From Verrucomicrobiota bacterium (lineage in GTDB: Bacteria > Verrucomicrobiota > Verrucomicrobiia > Limisphaerales > SIBE01), in the NCBI GenBank assembly GCA_016871535.1, contig VHCZ01000041.1, positions 1 to 34,433 on the forward strand: 34,433 nucleotides of DNA, given 5' to 3'. Shown piece after piece: positions 1 through 9,000 of the stretch. The position numbers and the translations under genes are program-made. Below the pieces are notes generated by a model that saw nothing but the letters and a program-made list of their open reading frames with translations, was not told where the DNA came from and searched no databases. Numbering within the stretch: position 1 is the stretch's first letter; every line of letters begins with the position of its first letter.

Positions 1-96
1 ATAACTAATTTAGTTAAATCTAAATGACTTTGGCCAGGGTTGGGGATTGGGAATTTTCGTTTGCTTTCCAGACCGCTCCATCTAATAAACACGCCC

Positions 97-1197
97 ATGG
101 CAATTCTTGAAATCAAATCGTCCGCTTCCTGCACATACGACATGATCGCGCTGGGAGAAATCATGCTCCGGCTCGATCCCGGCGAAGGCCGCGTTCGAAC
201 GGCCCGCGAATTCAAAGCCTGGGAGGGGGGCGGGGAGTACAATGTCGCGCGGGGCTTGCGCCGCTGTTTTGGAATGCGGACAGCCGTCTGCACCGCATTC
301 GCTGATAACGAGGTGGGACGCCTCATCGAAGATTTCATTCTTCAGGGCGGAGTCGATACGACGTTCGTCAAATGGAGAAGCTACGACGGCGTCGGACGCT
401 CGGTGCGGAACGGACTGAATTTCACGGAGCGTGGCTTTGGCATCCGAGGCGCCGTCGGCGTTCCGGATCGGGGCAACACCGCCGCTTCGCAACTCAAGCC
501 CGGCGATTTCAATTGGGACGACATCTTCGGCAAGCAAGGCGTGCGCTGGTTCCACACAGGCGGGATTTTCGCGGCGCTGTCGGAGACCACGGCCGCGTTG
601 GTGGAGGAAGCCGTGCAAGCGGCCAAGAAGCACGGAACCATCGTTTCCTATGACCTGAACTACCGGCCTTCTCTTTGGAAATCGATCGGCGGCCACAAAA
701 AAGCCCAGGAGGTCAATCGCCGCATCGCCAGGCATGTGGACGTGATGATTGGCAACGAAGAGGATTTCACTGCGTGCCTTGGATTCGAGGTGGAGGGCGT
801 GGACGAAAACATTTCCACTATCGATGTCACGGCTTTCAAGAAGATGATCGAGAAGGTGGTGCGGGAGTTCACGAATTTCAAAGCCACCGCCACCACGCTG
901 CGAGCCGTCAAATCGGCCACGCGCAACGACTGGGGCGCCATCTGCTGGGCGGGCGGAAAATTCTACGAAGCCACGAACCGCGCCGACCTGGAGATTCTGG
1001 ACCGCGTCGGGGGCGGGGACAGTTTCGCTTCCGGCCTCCTCTATGGGTTCATGACGACGGGTGATCCGCAAAAGGCAGTCGAATATGGCGCGGCGCACGG
1101 CGCGCTGGCCATGACGACTCCGGGCGACACTTCCATGGCCTCGCTGGCCGAAGTGGAAAAACTCATGTCCGGCGGCGGCGCTCGCGTGCAGCGGTAG
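97..1197 (+). CDS. PfkB-family sugar kinase, probably 2-keto-3-deoxygluconate kinase
   Basis: This is a ribokinase/PfkB-fold carbohydrate kinase that would phosphorylate a sugar acid or sugar with ATP in the cytoplasm. The N-terminal motif G-E-I-M-L-R-L-D-P and the sugar-binding stretch W-E-G-G-G-E-Y-N-V-A-R resemble KDG-kinase-like PfkB proteins. Near the C-terminus D-R-V-G-G-G-D-S-F is PfkB signature 2, with the catalytic base Asp at 1018-1020. I chose the ATG at 97 because the fold starts soon after it; an in-frame ATG at 40 adds 19 residues with no family character. The product is about 366 aa, longer than a typical KDG kinase (about 310-340) because of inserted loops. No Shine-Dalgarno is visible. 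KDG specificity is inference; ribokinase or fructokinase activity is possible. If it is KDG kinase, it would fit uronic-acid catabolism alongside the polysaccharide-directed sulfatase protein downstream. Confidence 0.85.
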   Translation: MAILEIKSSASCTYDMIALGEIMLRLDPGEGRVRTAREFKAWEGGGEYNVARGLRRCFGMRTAVCTAFADNEVGRLIEDFILQGGVDTTFVKWRSYDGVGRSVRNGLNFTERGFGIRGAVGVPDRGNTAASQLKPGDFNWDDIFGKQGVRWFHTGGIFAALSETTAALVEEAVQAAKKHGTIVSYDLNYRPSLWKSIGGHKKAQEVNRRIARHVDVMIGNEEDFTACLGFEVEGVDENISTIDVTAFKKMIEKVVREFTNFKATATTLRAVKSATRNDWGAICWAGGKFYEATNRADLEILDRVGGGDSFASGLLYGFMTTGDPQKAVEYGAAHGALAMTTPGDTSMASLAEVEKLMSGGGARVQR

Positions 1198-1211
1198 CAA
1201 TCGCCAAGCAG

Positions 1212-1230
1212 GGCAGGCATCTTGCCTGCC
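1212..1230. repeat. Short perfect hairpin downstream of the sugar kinase
   Basis: An 8-bp perfect stem (GGCAGGCA / TGCCTGCC) with a 3-nt loop lies 15 bp after the kinase stop. A near-identical hairpin lies at 1420-1440. It has no T-run, so it is more likely a small repeat than a canonical terminator, although it could still stop transcription. Confidence 0.6.
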
Positions 1231-1231
1231 T

Positions 1232-1355
1232 GAGAGCGTGTTTGGAAAACCGTGAAATGCCCGTAGCCGCCAACGTGAGGAGGCGGATTTCCCCGAGAAT
1301 CTGATGGCGGTTCCGGCTCTTCACATCGGTGGCTACATTTTCAAAACACGCTCTC
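1232..1355. repeat. MITE-like palindromic element, family A copy 1
   Basis: A 124-bp imperfect palindrome bounded by GAGAGCGTGTTTGGAAAA and its near-complement TTTTCAAAACACGCTCTC. The arms continue inward with GTAGCC..CC.A.GTGA opposite TCAC.T.GG.GGCTAC. It has no coding capacity. Related ends occur at 17416-17520 and at 34308 onward. Together with the two GGGCAGGC hairpins on either side it fills the whole gap between the kinase and the Sel1 gene. Confidence 0.75.
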
Positions 1356-1419
1356 TATGTCTGGAAATCCACATTCGTCCGGCGCTGGAGCGCGACAATA
1401 ATTCCTCTGCGGCATTTCG

Positions 1420-1440
1420 GGGCAGGCTGGAAGCCTGCCC
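1420..1440. repeat. Short perfect hairpin at the 3' end of the Sel1-repeat gene
   Basis: A 9-bp perfect stem (GGGCAGGCT / AGCCTGCCC) with a 3-nt loop touches the stop codon of the minus-strand Sel1 gene. It shares its arm sequence with the hairpin at 1212-1230. It may act as a terminator for the minus-strand transcript, but there is no U-tract. Confidence 0.6.
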
Positions 1441-4019
1441 TACGGGCCCGGCCTCACTTGAGTTGAGAACAACGTGAAGGGCTCGGCAGTGATCGCCACC
1501 AGAAACGGCGCCGCGCCGGCCAGCTTCGATTCGTAATCAATGCGTGTCACAGCGACCAGCGGCGTCGAGTTCGTCCACATGGTCTTGAACAGTTGCACGG
1601 AGCGCACGCCCCCGTGGCGGATCATCGCCGGATTGACGCCTTCCCACACAACGGGCGCATCGCCGGGTTGAGGGACGCGGTTCGCGTAATTCCACCAATC
1701 CCGGACGTCCCGGCCATACACGATGGGAACTTCCGCTTCACGGCCATCGGCGAAGTGGATTCGGAAGGCGCCGACGGTTGCGCCATTTGTGGTTGAGTAC
1801 GCGCAGGCGTGCAGGAAATGGAGCGTCTTGCACTGCTGATCGACGCGGATTCCGGTCACACGCGCTGGATATTCCGGCGTCCTGGACCGCAATTTGACGC
1901 GCACACTCTTGTCACCGGGCAGAGACCTGGCTGGATCGTCCGGGACATCACGGGCCAGTTGCATCAAACCGCGGACATCGAAAGCGATTCCCGCGAAGTT
2001 CACCAGGCCTTGAGGCAAACTCTGGAGATCGTTTCGTTCCGCGCCTTCGAGCCAGCTTTCGGTCAACGCTGCGTTGTAATGCGGCGTGAGGTCAAGCTGC
2101 AAGGCCCGGGCCTCGGAACTGCGTGCCGGAATGAGCGGGGCCAGCTTTCTTTTCCACTGCGCGGTGACGAATTCCGAGGCGCGACGCTCGCCTTCTGTAA
2201 TTTGTGCGGCGGTCAATTCCTTTCCCAGATCAGGCAAACTCGCCATCGCTTCAGCGTGAGTTTGTGACGCCGCCAGACTGATCCATTGGTAAGCCGCGAT
2301 CAAATCGCGATCGGTCCCCTGCCCTTTCCAGCACATCTGGCCAAATTGGTTTTGTCCGGTCGGGTGATCTTGCTCCGCCGCGCGGCGCGACCACGCGGCG
2401 GCCTGCGCCAGATCCTTCGCGACCCCTTTCCCGAAATAGAACATCAAGCCGAGGTTGGCTTGCGCTGAGGCATGGCCCTGGGCAGCGGCACGTTGAAACC
2501 ACGCGAAGGCCTGGGACAAATCCTGCGGCACGCCTTCGCCTTGAAAATAGAGCAGGCCCAAATTGTTTTGCGCTTCGTCCAGGCCCAACGCAGCCGCCTT
2601 CTGAAACCCGGCGAGCGCCTCGGCCAGATTTTGCGGCGTGCCCGTTCCGTCCTTCCGCAATTCCGCGAGCGCGTTTTGCGCCAGCGCCACACGTTGTTCG
2701 GCTATTTCCTGCAAAGCCGTGAACGCCTCACGATTTCCTTTTTCGACGGGAGGGCGCAACAAACGAACCGCGGCCAGGTGATTCGTGGGGGTTCCCTGAC
2801 CGCGCGATAACATTTTCGCGAGTCCAACTTGGGCCGAAACGGAACCGAGGTCCGAGGCGCGCCGAAACCATCCGAGCGCGGCCGCGTAGTTCGTCCCAAC
2901 ACCGCGGCCTTCTGCATAAAGGAGGCCCAGCGACTCCAGAGCTGCCAGGGAGTTTTGCTCGGCGGCATTCCGATACCAAACGATGGCTTCCGGGACACTG
3001 CGGGCGACACCTTCGCCCCGTTCGTACATCGCACCGAGCCGCGCCTGAGCCTCCGGCCAACCCTGGTCGGCTGCTTTGTGATACCAGAGGAATGCTTCCG
3101 CGAAATCCTGCGCCGCCCCATCGCCCTTGGCGCAAGCATCCCCCAGCGCCATCTGTGCAAGCGCATGTCCTTGCTGAGCCGCCTTGCGATACCAGTTAAG
3201 CGCCTCGGATTTGTTCTGAGCGAGGCCCTCGCCCGCGCTATATCGTGCTCCCAGACCAAATTGCGCATCGGCCAATCCGAGCTCCGCAGCCTTCCGCTCC
3301 CATTGCAAAGCCCCAGCCAGATCGCGCGCCACGCCCTGGCCTTGGGTCAGCGCGACCGCCAGCGCGCGCTGAGCGCGCGGGTGATTTTGATCCGCCGCTT
3401 TCCTGAACCACGAGAGCGCCTCCCGTTCATCGCGGCCAATGCCCGTGCCTTGCGCGTACATAACGGCCAGATTGAATTGGGCGTGGACGTATCCCTGCTC
3501 GGCGGCCTTTCGATACCATGCGACCGCATCGGCGAAATCCTGGCGAACACCTTGCCCTTTGTCGTAGCAGACCCCCAAATCATTTTGCGCACCGGCGTGA
3601 CCTTGCCGCGCCGCTTTCAAGAGCCAGGGAACAGCCTCGGAAAAACTCTGCGGACCGCCGCGCCCCGAAGAACACATTTGAGCCAGCTCAAACTGAGCTT
3701 CCGCGTGCCCTTGCTCCGCGGCTTTCTGGAACCCTTTCCGGGCTTCGGCAAAATTCTGAGGCACACCTTTCCCTTCCAGATGAAGTTTTGCCTGTCTGAA
3801 TTGAACCTCGGCGGAGCTCACCTCGGCGGCGGCCATGGAATTAGTCGAGGCGGTCGAGTTTGTTTCAATCTTGATGGCCGCGGTCGGATCAGACGCGGCA
3901 GTGTCCTCAGGCCGCGGTGAGTTCCGTCTCGCGATCAACCAAAGAAGGCAGACCGCGCACAGAGCAACGATTCCCAGCGCAATTTTCCTTCGCTTGAGTT
4001 TGAGTTCCAGCATAGTCAT
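1440..4019 (-). CDS. Membrane-anchored Sel1-repeat (TPR-like) protein
   Basis: An 859-aa protein with a short basic N-terminus, one transmembrane segment (about residues 13-30, ending L-L-W-L-I-A-R-R) and a Ser/Thr/Ala-rich linker. About 14 tandem Sel1-like repeats follow (roughly residues 67-590, each about 36 aa, with the recurring pattern A-Q-x-x-L-G-x-x-Y-x-x-G-x-G-V ... A-x-x-W-x-x-K-A-A-x-Q-G). Repeat 11 is extended by about 15 residues. The C-terminal 220 residues form a non-repeat domain rich in beta structure, with R-D-V-R-D-W-W and W-E-G-V-N-P motifs, which I do not assign to a named family. Sel1 solenoids are protein-interaction scaffolds, so a periplasmic or surface scaffold is likely but its partner is unknown. 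The start ATG at 4019 has a second ATG two codons later. The upstream gene on the same strand ends 68 bp away. Confidence 0.85.
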   Translation of the reverse strand: MTMLELKLKRRKIALGIVALCAVCLLWLIARRNSPRPEDTAASDPTAAIKIETNSTASTNSMAAAEVSSAEVQFRQAKLHLEGKGVPQNFAEARKGFQKAAEQGHAEAQFELAQMCSSGRGGPQSFSEAVPWLLKAARQGHAGAQNDLGVCYDKGQGVRQDFADAVAWYRKAAEQGYVHAQFNLAVMYAQGTGIGRDEREALSWFRKAADQNHPRAQRALAVALTQGQGVARDLAGALQWERKAAELGLADAQFGLGARYSAGEGLAQNKSEALNWYRKAAQQGHALAQMALGDACAKGDGAAQDFAEAFLWYHKAADQGWPEAQARLGAMYERGEGVARSVPEAIVWYRNAAEQNSLAALESLGLLYAEGRGVGTNYAAALGWFRRASDLGSVSAQVGLAKMLSRGQGTPTNHLAAVRLLRPPVEKGNREAFTALQEIAEQRVALAQNALAELRKDGTGTPQNLAEALAGFQKAAALGLDEAQNNLGLLYFQGEGVPQDLSQAFAWFQRAAAQGHASAQANLGLMFYFGKGVAKDLAQAAAWSRRAAEQDHPTGQNQFGQMCWKGQGTDRDLIAAYQWISLAASQTHAEAMASLPDLGKELTAAQITEGERRASEFVTAQWKRKLAPLIPARSSEARALQLDLTPHYNAALTESWLEGAERNDLQSLPQGLVNFAGIAFDVRGLMQLARDVPDDPARSLPGDKSVRVKLRSRTPEYPARVTGIRVDQQCKTLHFLHACAYSTTNGATVGAFRIHFADGREAEVPIVYGRDVRDWWNYANRVPQPGDAPVVWEGVNPAMIRHGGVRSVQLFKTMWTNSTPLVAVTRIDYESKLAGAAPFLVAITAEPFTLFSTQVRPGP

Positions 4020-4087
4020 TGGCCTCTGTTTTCTCCGTTTGCTCCAGTTGGAAAGAAATCTTTAGGACGGACGGATTTCATTTCATT

Positions 4088-5752
4088 TCATGGCTTGTCG
4101 TCGGCGTCAGGGAAATTGGGGTCCAGTTCCAAAAGGATTCTCTTCCGCGTTTGGTCCGTGTCCACGCCCATGTTTTGCAGAACCCGAGCGGCAACGCCGT
4201 CCCCTTCGGCCAGAAGTCCGAGCAAGAGATGCTCGGTTCCAACGTAAGTGTGATGGAGCGCTTTGGCCTCTTTCGCGGCCAACGACAGCACTTTTTTGAC
4301 ACGGGGAGTGTAAGGGATGCTTCCGACCGTCTTCTGGTCCGGACCTGTTCCCACCAGTGCCTCAACTTCGGTTCTAACCTTTTCGAGATCCAGTCCGGCT
4401 TGCCGCAGCACGTTCACCGCGACGCCTTGGCCAAGCTTGATCAGGCCGAGTAACACGTGCTCAGTCCCAATGAAATTGTGGTTGAAACGTTCCGCTTCCT
4501 TGCGAGCCATCTCCAGGACTTGCTGCACCCGCGGTGTGAGGTTGCTCGAACGTTCCGGAGCTGTCTTGTCCGATCCCGAAGGAAGCCACTGGCGAACCCA
4601 TCTCAGGAATGTGGGAGGCTGGGTTTCCGGAAGTCTCCAGGACACGCGTTCGCTGGTCTCCCCGGTTTGTAGGCGAATCATGTCATCCAAAAGGATTCTG
4701 CATTTGTCCCGATCGCTCACGTAGGCCGCTTCGACCAGCGCCATGGTCTTCAGATTGTCACGTCCGCTGATCGCGGGCTCGTTTCCCGTCTCCAAAGCAA
4801 TCAGCAACTGGGCCATGGTGCCGATGAAGGCGTCCGGGAACCAGCTTTCGGTCCAGCGCGGTTGGTGAAACTCGTAGTCGCCTTTGGTCGCATATCGAAT
4901 TGTTGAAGGCGCCGTGTACGGATCGCGGCACCAGCCGATGTCGCCGATGGCCAGGCCGTTCGTGCCCTCGATCCGCCATTGGATGCGAATGTCGGCAGGG
5001 CACCCTTCCTTTGCGGGGCCGGTCCAGGTGTCGTCGATGCCCACGCAGCGCAGGCCGCTCGTGTAGTCGAGGATGTAGGAACAAATGCCGTCGGTGTGCG
5101 GGAAACTTGTGCGCGGATCCGTGCGGACGCTGCAATAGATGCCCTCCGGATTGCCAAACCAATAACGAAACGCATCGAGGTGATGGATCGACATGATGCG
5201 AAGCGTCAGCCAACCCAGTTCCTTTTGCCAGGGCATCCAGTGCGGGATGCCGCGCATATCGATCGTCGCGAACACCGGTTCGCCAAGCGTGCCGTTTTCG
5301 AGCAACGTCTTGGCGGCGCGGACGGATTGGTCGTAGCGCATGTTTTGGTTCACGGCGAGAACGATGCCGGCCTTCTCGCAAGCTTCAACGGCCGCCACCG
5401 CCTCGGCGTAGTTCACCCCAAGAGGCTTTTGAGCCAGGATCCCTTTGACCGTCCTCCGCTCGCAGGCGGCTTTGATGAAATCAACCTGGTGCATGGGCGG
5501 CACGGCGATGTCGAGCACTTCGATGCTCGGATCGTCCAGGAGTTCCTCCGGACTGGCACAGACTTTGGGAACGCCATGGCGCTGGGCGACTGGCTCGGCG
5601 CGGCTGCGCGTCCGGGCTGCAATCGCCACCGGATTGAACCCGGCCTTCCGATAGGCCACAAGGTGACAGTCATTTACGATGAAACCGCTGCCAATGATGC
5701 CGAGGCGAAAATCTTTTCGCTTCGGCAGCGGAGGATGGATGTTCAAGTCCAT
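4088..5752 (-). CDS. Gfo/Idh/MocA oxidoreductase fused to a double ClpC N-domain
   Basis: A 554-aa fusion. Residues about 14-380 form an NAD(P)-dependent Gfo/Idh/MocA oxidoreductase. The Rossmann motif G-I-I-G-S-G-F-I is near residues 18-25, Q-K-P-L-G stands where E-K-P-L is usual, and an alpha/beta C-terminal domain includes the I-H-H-L-D-A motif. After a linker, residues about 404-544 hold two Clp_N repeats. Each begins T-P-R-V-x-x-V-L, contains (I/V)-G-T-E-H-x-L-L-G-L, and ends near the D-P-N-F that precedes AAA-1 in ClpC. No AAA+ domain follows; the protein ends ten residues later. The Clp_N part closely resembles the start of a verrucomicrobial ClpC. The frame is continuous with no internal stop, so this is a genuine fused ORF as sequenced. 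The sugar substrate is unknown. There is no signal peptide, so it is cytoplasmic. Confidence 0.88.
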   Translation of the reverse strand: MDLNIHPPLPKRKDFRLGIIGSGFIVNDCHLVAYRKAGFNPVAIAARTRSRAEPVAQRHGVPKVCASPEELLDDPSIEVLDIAVPPMHQVDFIKAACERRTVKGILAQKPLGVNYAEAVAAVEACEKAGIVLAVNQNMRYDQSVRAAKTLLENGTLGEPVFATIDMRGIPHWMPWQKELGWLTLRIMSIHHLDAFRYWFGNPEGIYCSVRTDPRTSFPHTDGICSYILDYTSGLRCVGIDDTWTGPAKEGCPADIRIQWRIEGTNGLAIGDIGWCRDPYTAPSTIRYATKGDYEFHQPRWTESWFPDAFIGTMAQLLIALETGNEPAISGRDNLKTMALVEAAYVSDRDKCRILLDDMIRLQTGETSERVSWRLPETQPPTFLRWVRQWLPSGSDKTAPERSSNLTPRVQQVLEMARKEAERFNHNFIGTEHVLLGLIKLGQGVAVNVLRQAGLDLEKVRTEVEALVGTGPDQKTVGSIPYTPRVKKVLSLAAKEAKALHHTYVGTEHLLLGLLAEGDGVAARVLQNMGVDTDQTRKRILLELDPNFPDADDKP

Positions 5753-5784
5753 AACCAGAGTGAACCGCTACATTCGGTCGGTAT

Positions 5785-5934
5785 TGGGGAGCACGCGCGC
5801 CCTCGCGTGTTCCGACCGGCGCCTCGCCGGTCGAGCTGGACGCTTCGAGCACTCACCGAATGATGACGTCCTCCGACGCGCGCAGGTAGTCGGCGAGGCG
5901 CCGACCACGGCACGCGAGGCGCGTGCGCTCCCCA
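5785..5934. repeat. MITE-like palindromic element, family G
   Basis: A 150-bp segment with imperfect inverted ends. The left end is TGGGGAGCACGCGCGCC and the right end, complemented, reads TGGGGAGCGCACGCGCC, each followed inward by TCGCGTG. A second internal pair (GGCGCCTCGCCGG and CGGCGAGGCGCCG) strengthens the palindrome. It lies between the fusion oxidoreductase start and the sulfatase stop. It has no coding content. The remaining bases to 6013 hold nothing I can name. Confidence 0.75.
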
Positions 5935-6013
5935 TCTGAAACGCAAAGCCGGAAATTGTCGCTGTTCGATGGGGCATAGGCGCGTCCATCAGATGAAGAA
6001 TAGGTGCGTCCGC

Positions 6014-9000
6014 TCAGCGATTGAAATAGTTCGGCGCGACCCAAACGCCGGGATTCTGTTTCACCGCGTGCAGCCAAAGGAGGTTGTAGGCCAGATTCCC
6101 CACCATCAAATCGCCCTCGTAGTGATCGACCGACGTGGCGCCACGAAACAGGCCCTTGTGGAAAAGCCGCTCGATGGCCAGTCGCGCGTAACGCTCGGCT
6201 TGCGCCAGGTGTTGGGGCTTCCTTTGAAGCGCATAAAGGTCCGTGAACAAACCCAGGATGCTGGCATAAACGTGCGCGCGGACGATTTCGTGAGGTGGGG
6301 GAGGTTCGTGCGTCGCGTAATGGCTCGCGCAATCCTCAGCCAAACGAAGCGAACGCGCATCGCCGGTCAACCGGTGCAACGCCAGAATCAGGCCAATGTT
6401 GTCCGCCGTGAAACCGCCACCGTATCCGTAACGGTAAGGCTCGGAGTAATCGGGTTTTTGTCCCGGATCGGTTTTCATGGGAAAGCCAGCCAGAAACTTC
6501 CCTTCCTTAAGTTTGTGCGGCAGACCAAGCACGCTTTCCGCATAAGCCTTGCCCGCGCTGACGAAGCGCTCCCTCACCTCGCCGGGCGGCAGAAGCGTGG
6601 CCGATTCCAGAAGACTTACCGCAAGGCTCAAAGTGGATTCCACCGTGGCCGTGCCGGCCTGGCTGCCGCGCGTGGTGCTCGGAAGAATTCCCGTCCCCCG
6701 GTCACGCGCGCTCCAATGGTGATCGATCATCCGCCGACACCACTCCAGGTATTTGGGATCGCTTGTCTTGGAGTAGGCGAAGGCCCATAAACTGATGTAA
6801 AAGCCGCCGTGCCTGGGAAAATCCATTCCGCCGAGATTCTTCGGGCGCGGGCTCGGCAGCGCTTTGAACAAATCGGCGTGGCGATCGAAGTGAAAAGATT
6901 CGAGATCACCGACGTGATTGAGCAAGCCATCCGCTTCGCGCCGAATCGCCTCCGGACCGAGCGACCAAACGCTATCCCAGAACGCCGCGGGAATGCCGCC
7001 AAGGAATTCATGCGTCGGATGACCCGGCTTCTCCTGAAAGAAATCCCAATACGCGTGCTCGCCCCAGGGAAAGAGTCCCGTAGGCTGCGGACAGTTGCTC
7101 AGGAAGAATTTCAGATAATCGGTCGCCGCGTTTCGATATTTGGAATCGCCGCACAGTTCGCTCGCCCATTCGCACGCCCGGAGCAGCATGATGTCGTGCA
7201 TCAGGTTCCCACCGCGCAGCGAGCGATCCGAATAACGCTGGCCTTCGATATTCGCGGGAATGTCATCGGGAATGCGATGAGTTTCCATGTCGAGCAGCGA
7301 AGCGAACATCGGGCTGTGAAACTTGCCGTAGCGGTCGGTCCCTTCGGCGATCATCGTGTCCAGGAACGCGCGGACGTAATGCAGGTAACCTTTGGCTTCA
7401 TCGAACTTCACGCCCGGCGCCACGTATTTCTCACCCAACGCGCGGCGAAGGACGAACCGTTCGGAGCCTTTCTCGTCTGCGATGGGTGAATCTTTGCGGA
7501 CCCCAGCCACTGTGCCAGGCGGGCTGGCATAAACCTCAATCTCGTGCAGCCTCGGATACGAATGATCCTCGCGCCAGGTGTCGCGGATGCGAACGCGGAG
7601 CCGGCTCGCCTTCACGGGAGGAAAATCGACGACCGTGCTCACGTTGGTCGTGCCTTTCACAATGGCCACCGGTGTGGCCCCTGCCCAATTCGTATTCACC
7701 CACGCGTAAACCTCAAAATCCTTCAATGCCAGCCGATCTCGGAAGATCGTGGAAAGCAGCACCAGGCGTTGAACGGTTTGCGGCTCGTTGAATTGGATCA
7801 CGATATTCGCCGGCTGAAAACTGAGCGGGTGCGCTTCGCCGACCCACTTGGTTTCCGGATTGCCGTCGATGGCATTCTCGATCTTGAACTCGTCGCCTGG
7901 CGTCGCGTGTGAAGCGAAGATTTTGGCCCGGCTCGCCAGGTCAATCTTCGTCGGGAGCATTGGATCGGCTGTGGACCTGGTTCGGATTTGATCCCACGGT
8001 TGCACGCCAGCGCGCGCCGCCCACCTTTCGTATTTGGCTGCGAGCGATTTCACTTTCGCGGGAAGAGCCGGCGCCAGATTGTTCAGTTCACTTCGATCCG
8101 CTTCCAAGTCGTACAGTTCCCAGTCGCGTTTATGTTGGGCGACCAGTTTCCATTTGCCCTCACGCACCGCGCGATTGCCTTCGTGCTCCCAGTAAATGGC
8201 ATCCCGGCTGATCCGCGAGCGGCCTCGCAGAATCGGGACGAGGCTCTTTCCTTCCAATGGGACGATTTCGCGTGCTTGGAAAGTTTTCGGATAACGAATG
8301 CGCGCGACGTCCAGGCAGGTCGCCATCAGGTCGATCAAATGCCCCGGTTCATGAGTCAGTCCGGATTTCTTGATCACACCGGGCCAATGCGCGATCAGAG
8401 GCGTCGAGATGCCCCCTTCGTGGACCCAGTGTTTGTAGAGGCGAAAAGGCGTGTTGCTTGCGTTGGCCCAAGGCGGCCCGTAGCTGAGAAATGATTCTCG
8501 TGTGCCGGGGAGTGCTCCGGGCGCGCCTCGATCGATCTTCTCCGCGCAACCGCCGTTGTCCGCGAGAAAAAGTATCAAGGTATTCTCGAAACGACCGGTC
8601 TTCTGGAGCTCGGCGAGGATTCGCCCGATGCCTTGATCCATCCGGTCGATCTGCGCGGCATAAACCGCCATCCGCAAATCCCACGCGTCTTTGTCCTTCA
8701 CTTCCTCCCATGGTGGGACGTCCTTGTCGCGCGGCGTCAGCGGCCAGCGGCGGTCCACGAGGCCGAGCTGGATCATCCGTTCGAGGCGTTGCTTGCGCAG
8801 CTCGTCCCAGCCGATCAGATATTTCCCGCGATATTTCTCAATGTCTTCGGGCAGCGCGTGCAGCGGCCAGTGCGGCGCCGTGAAAGCGACGTAGAGAAAA
8901 AACGGATTCGCTCGCGACCCGGAGTCCGCGATGAACCGGACCGCGTTGTCCGCAATCGCGTCGGTCAGGTAGAAATTCTCCGAGGGCGGGGTGTGCGGCT

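Noticed and set aside
82-1200. A 372-codon minus-strand frame opposite the first sugar kinase
   Set aside because: Antisense shadow; the plus strand has intact PfkB signatures.
2829-3920. A 363-codon plus-strand frame opposite the Sel1-repeat gene
   Set aside because: Its apparent periodicity mirrors the Sel1 repeats on the other strand; there is no domain of its own.
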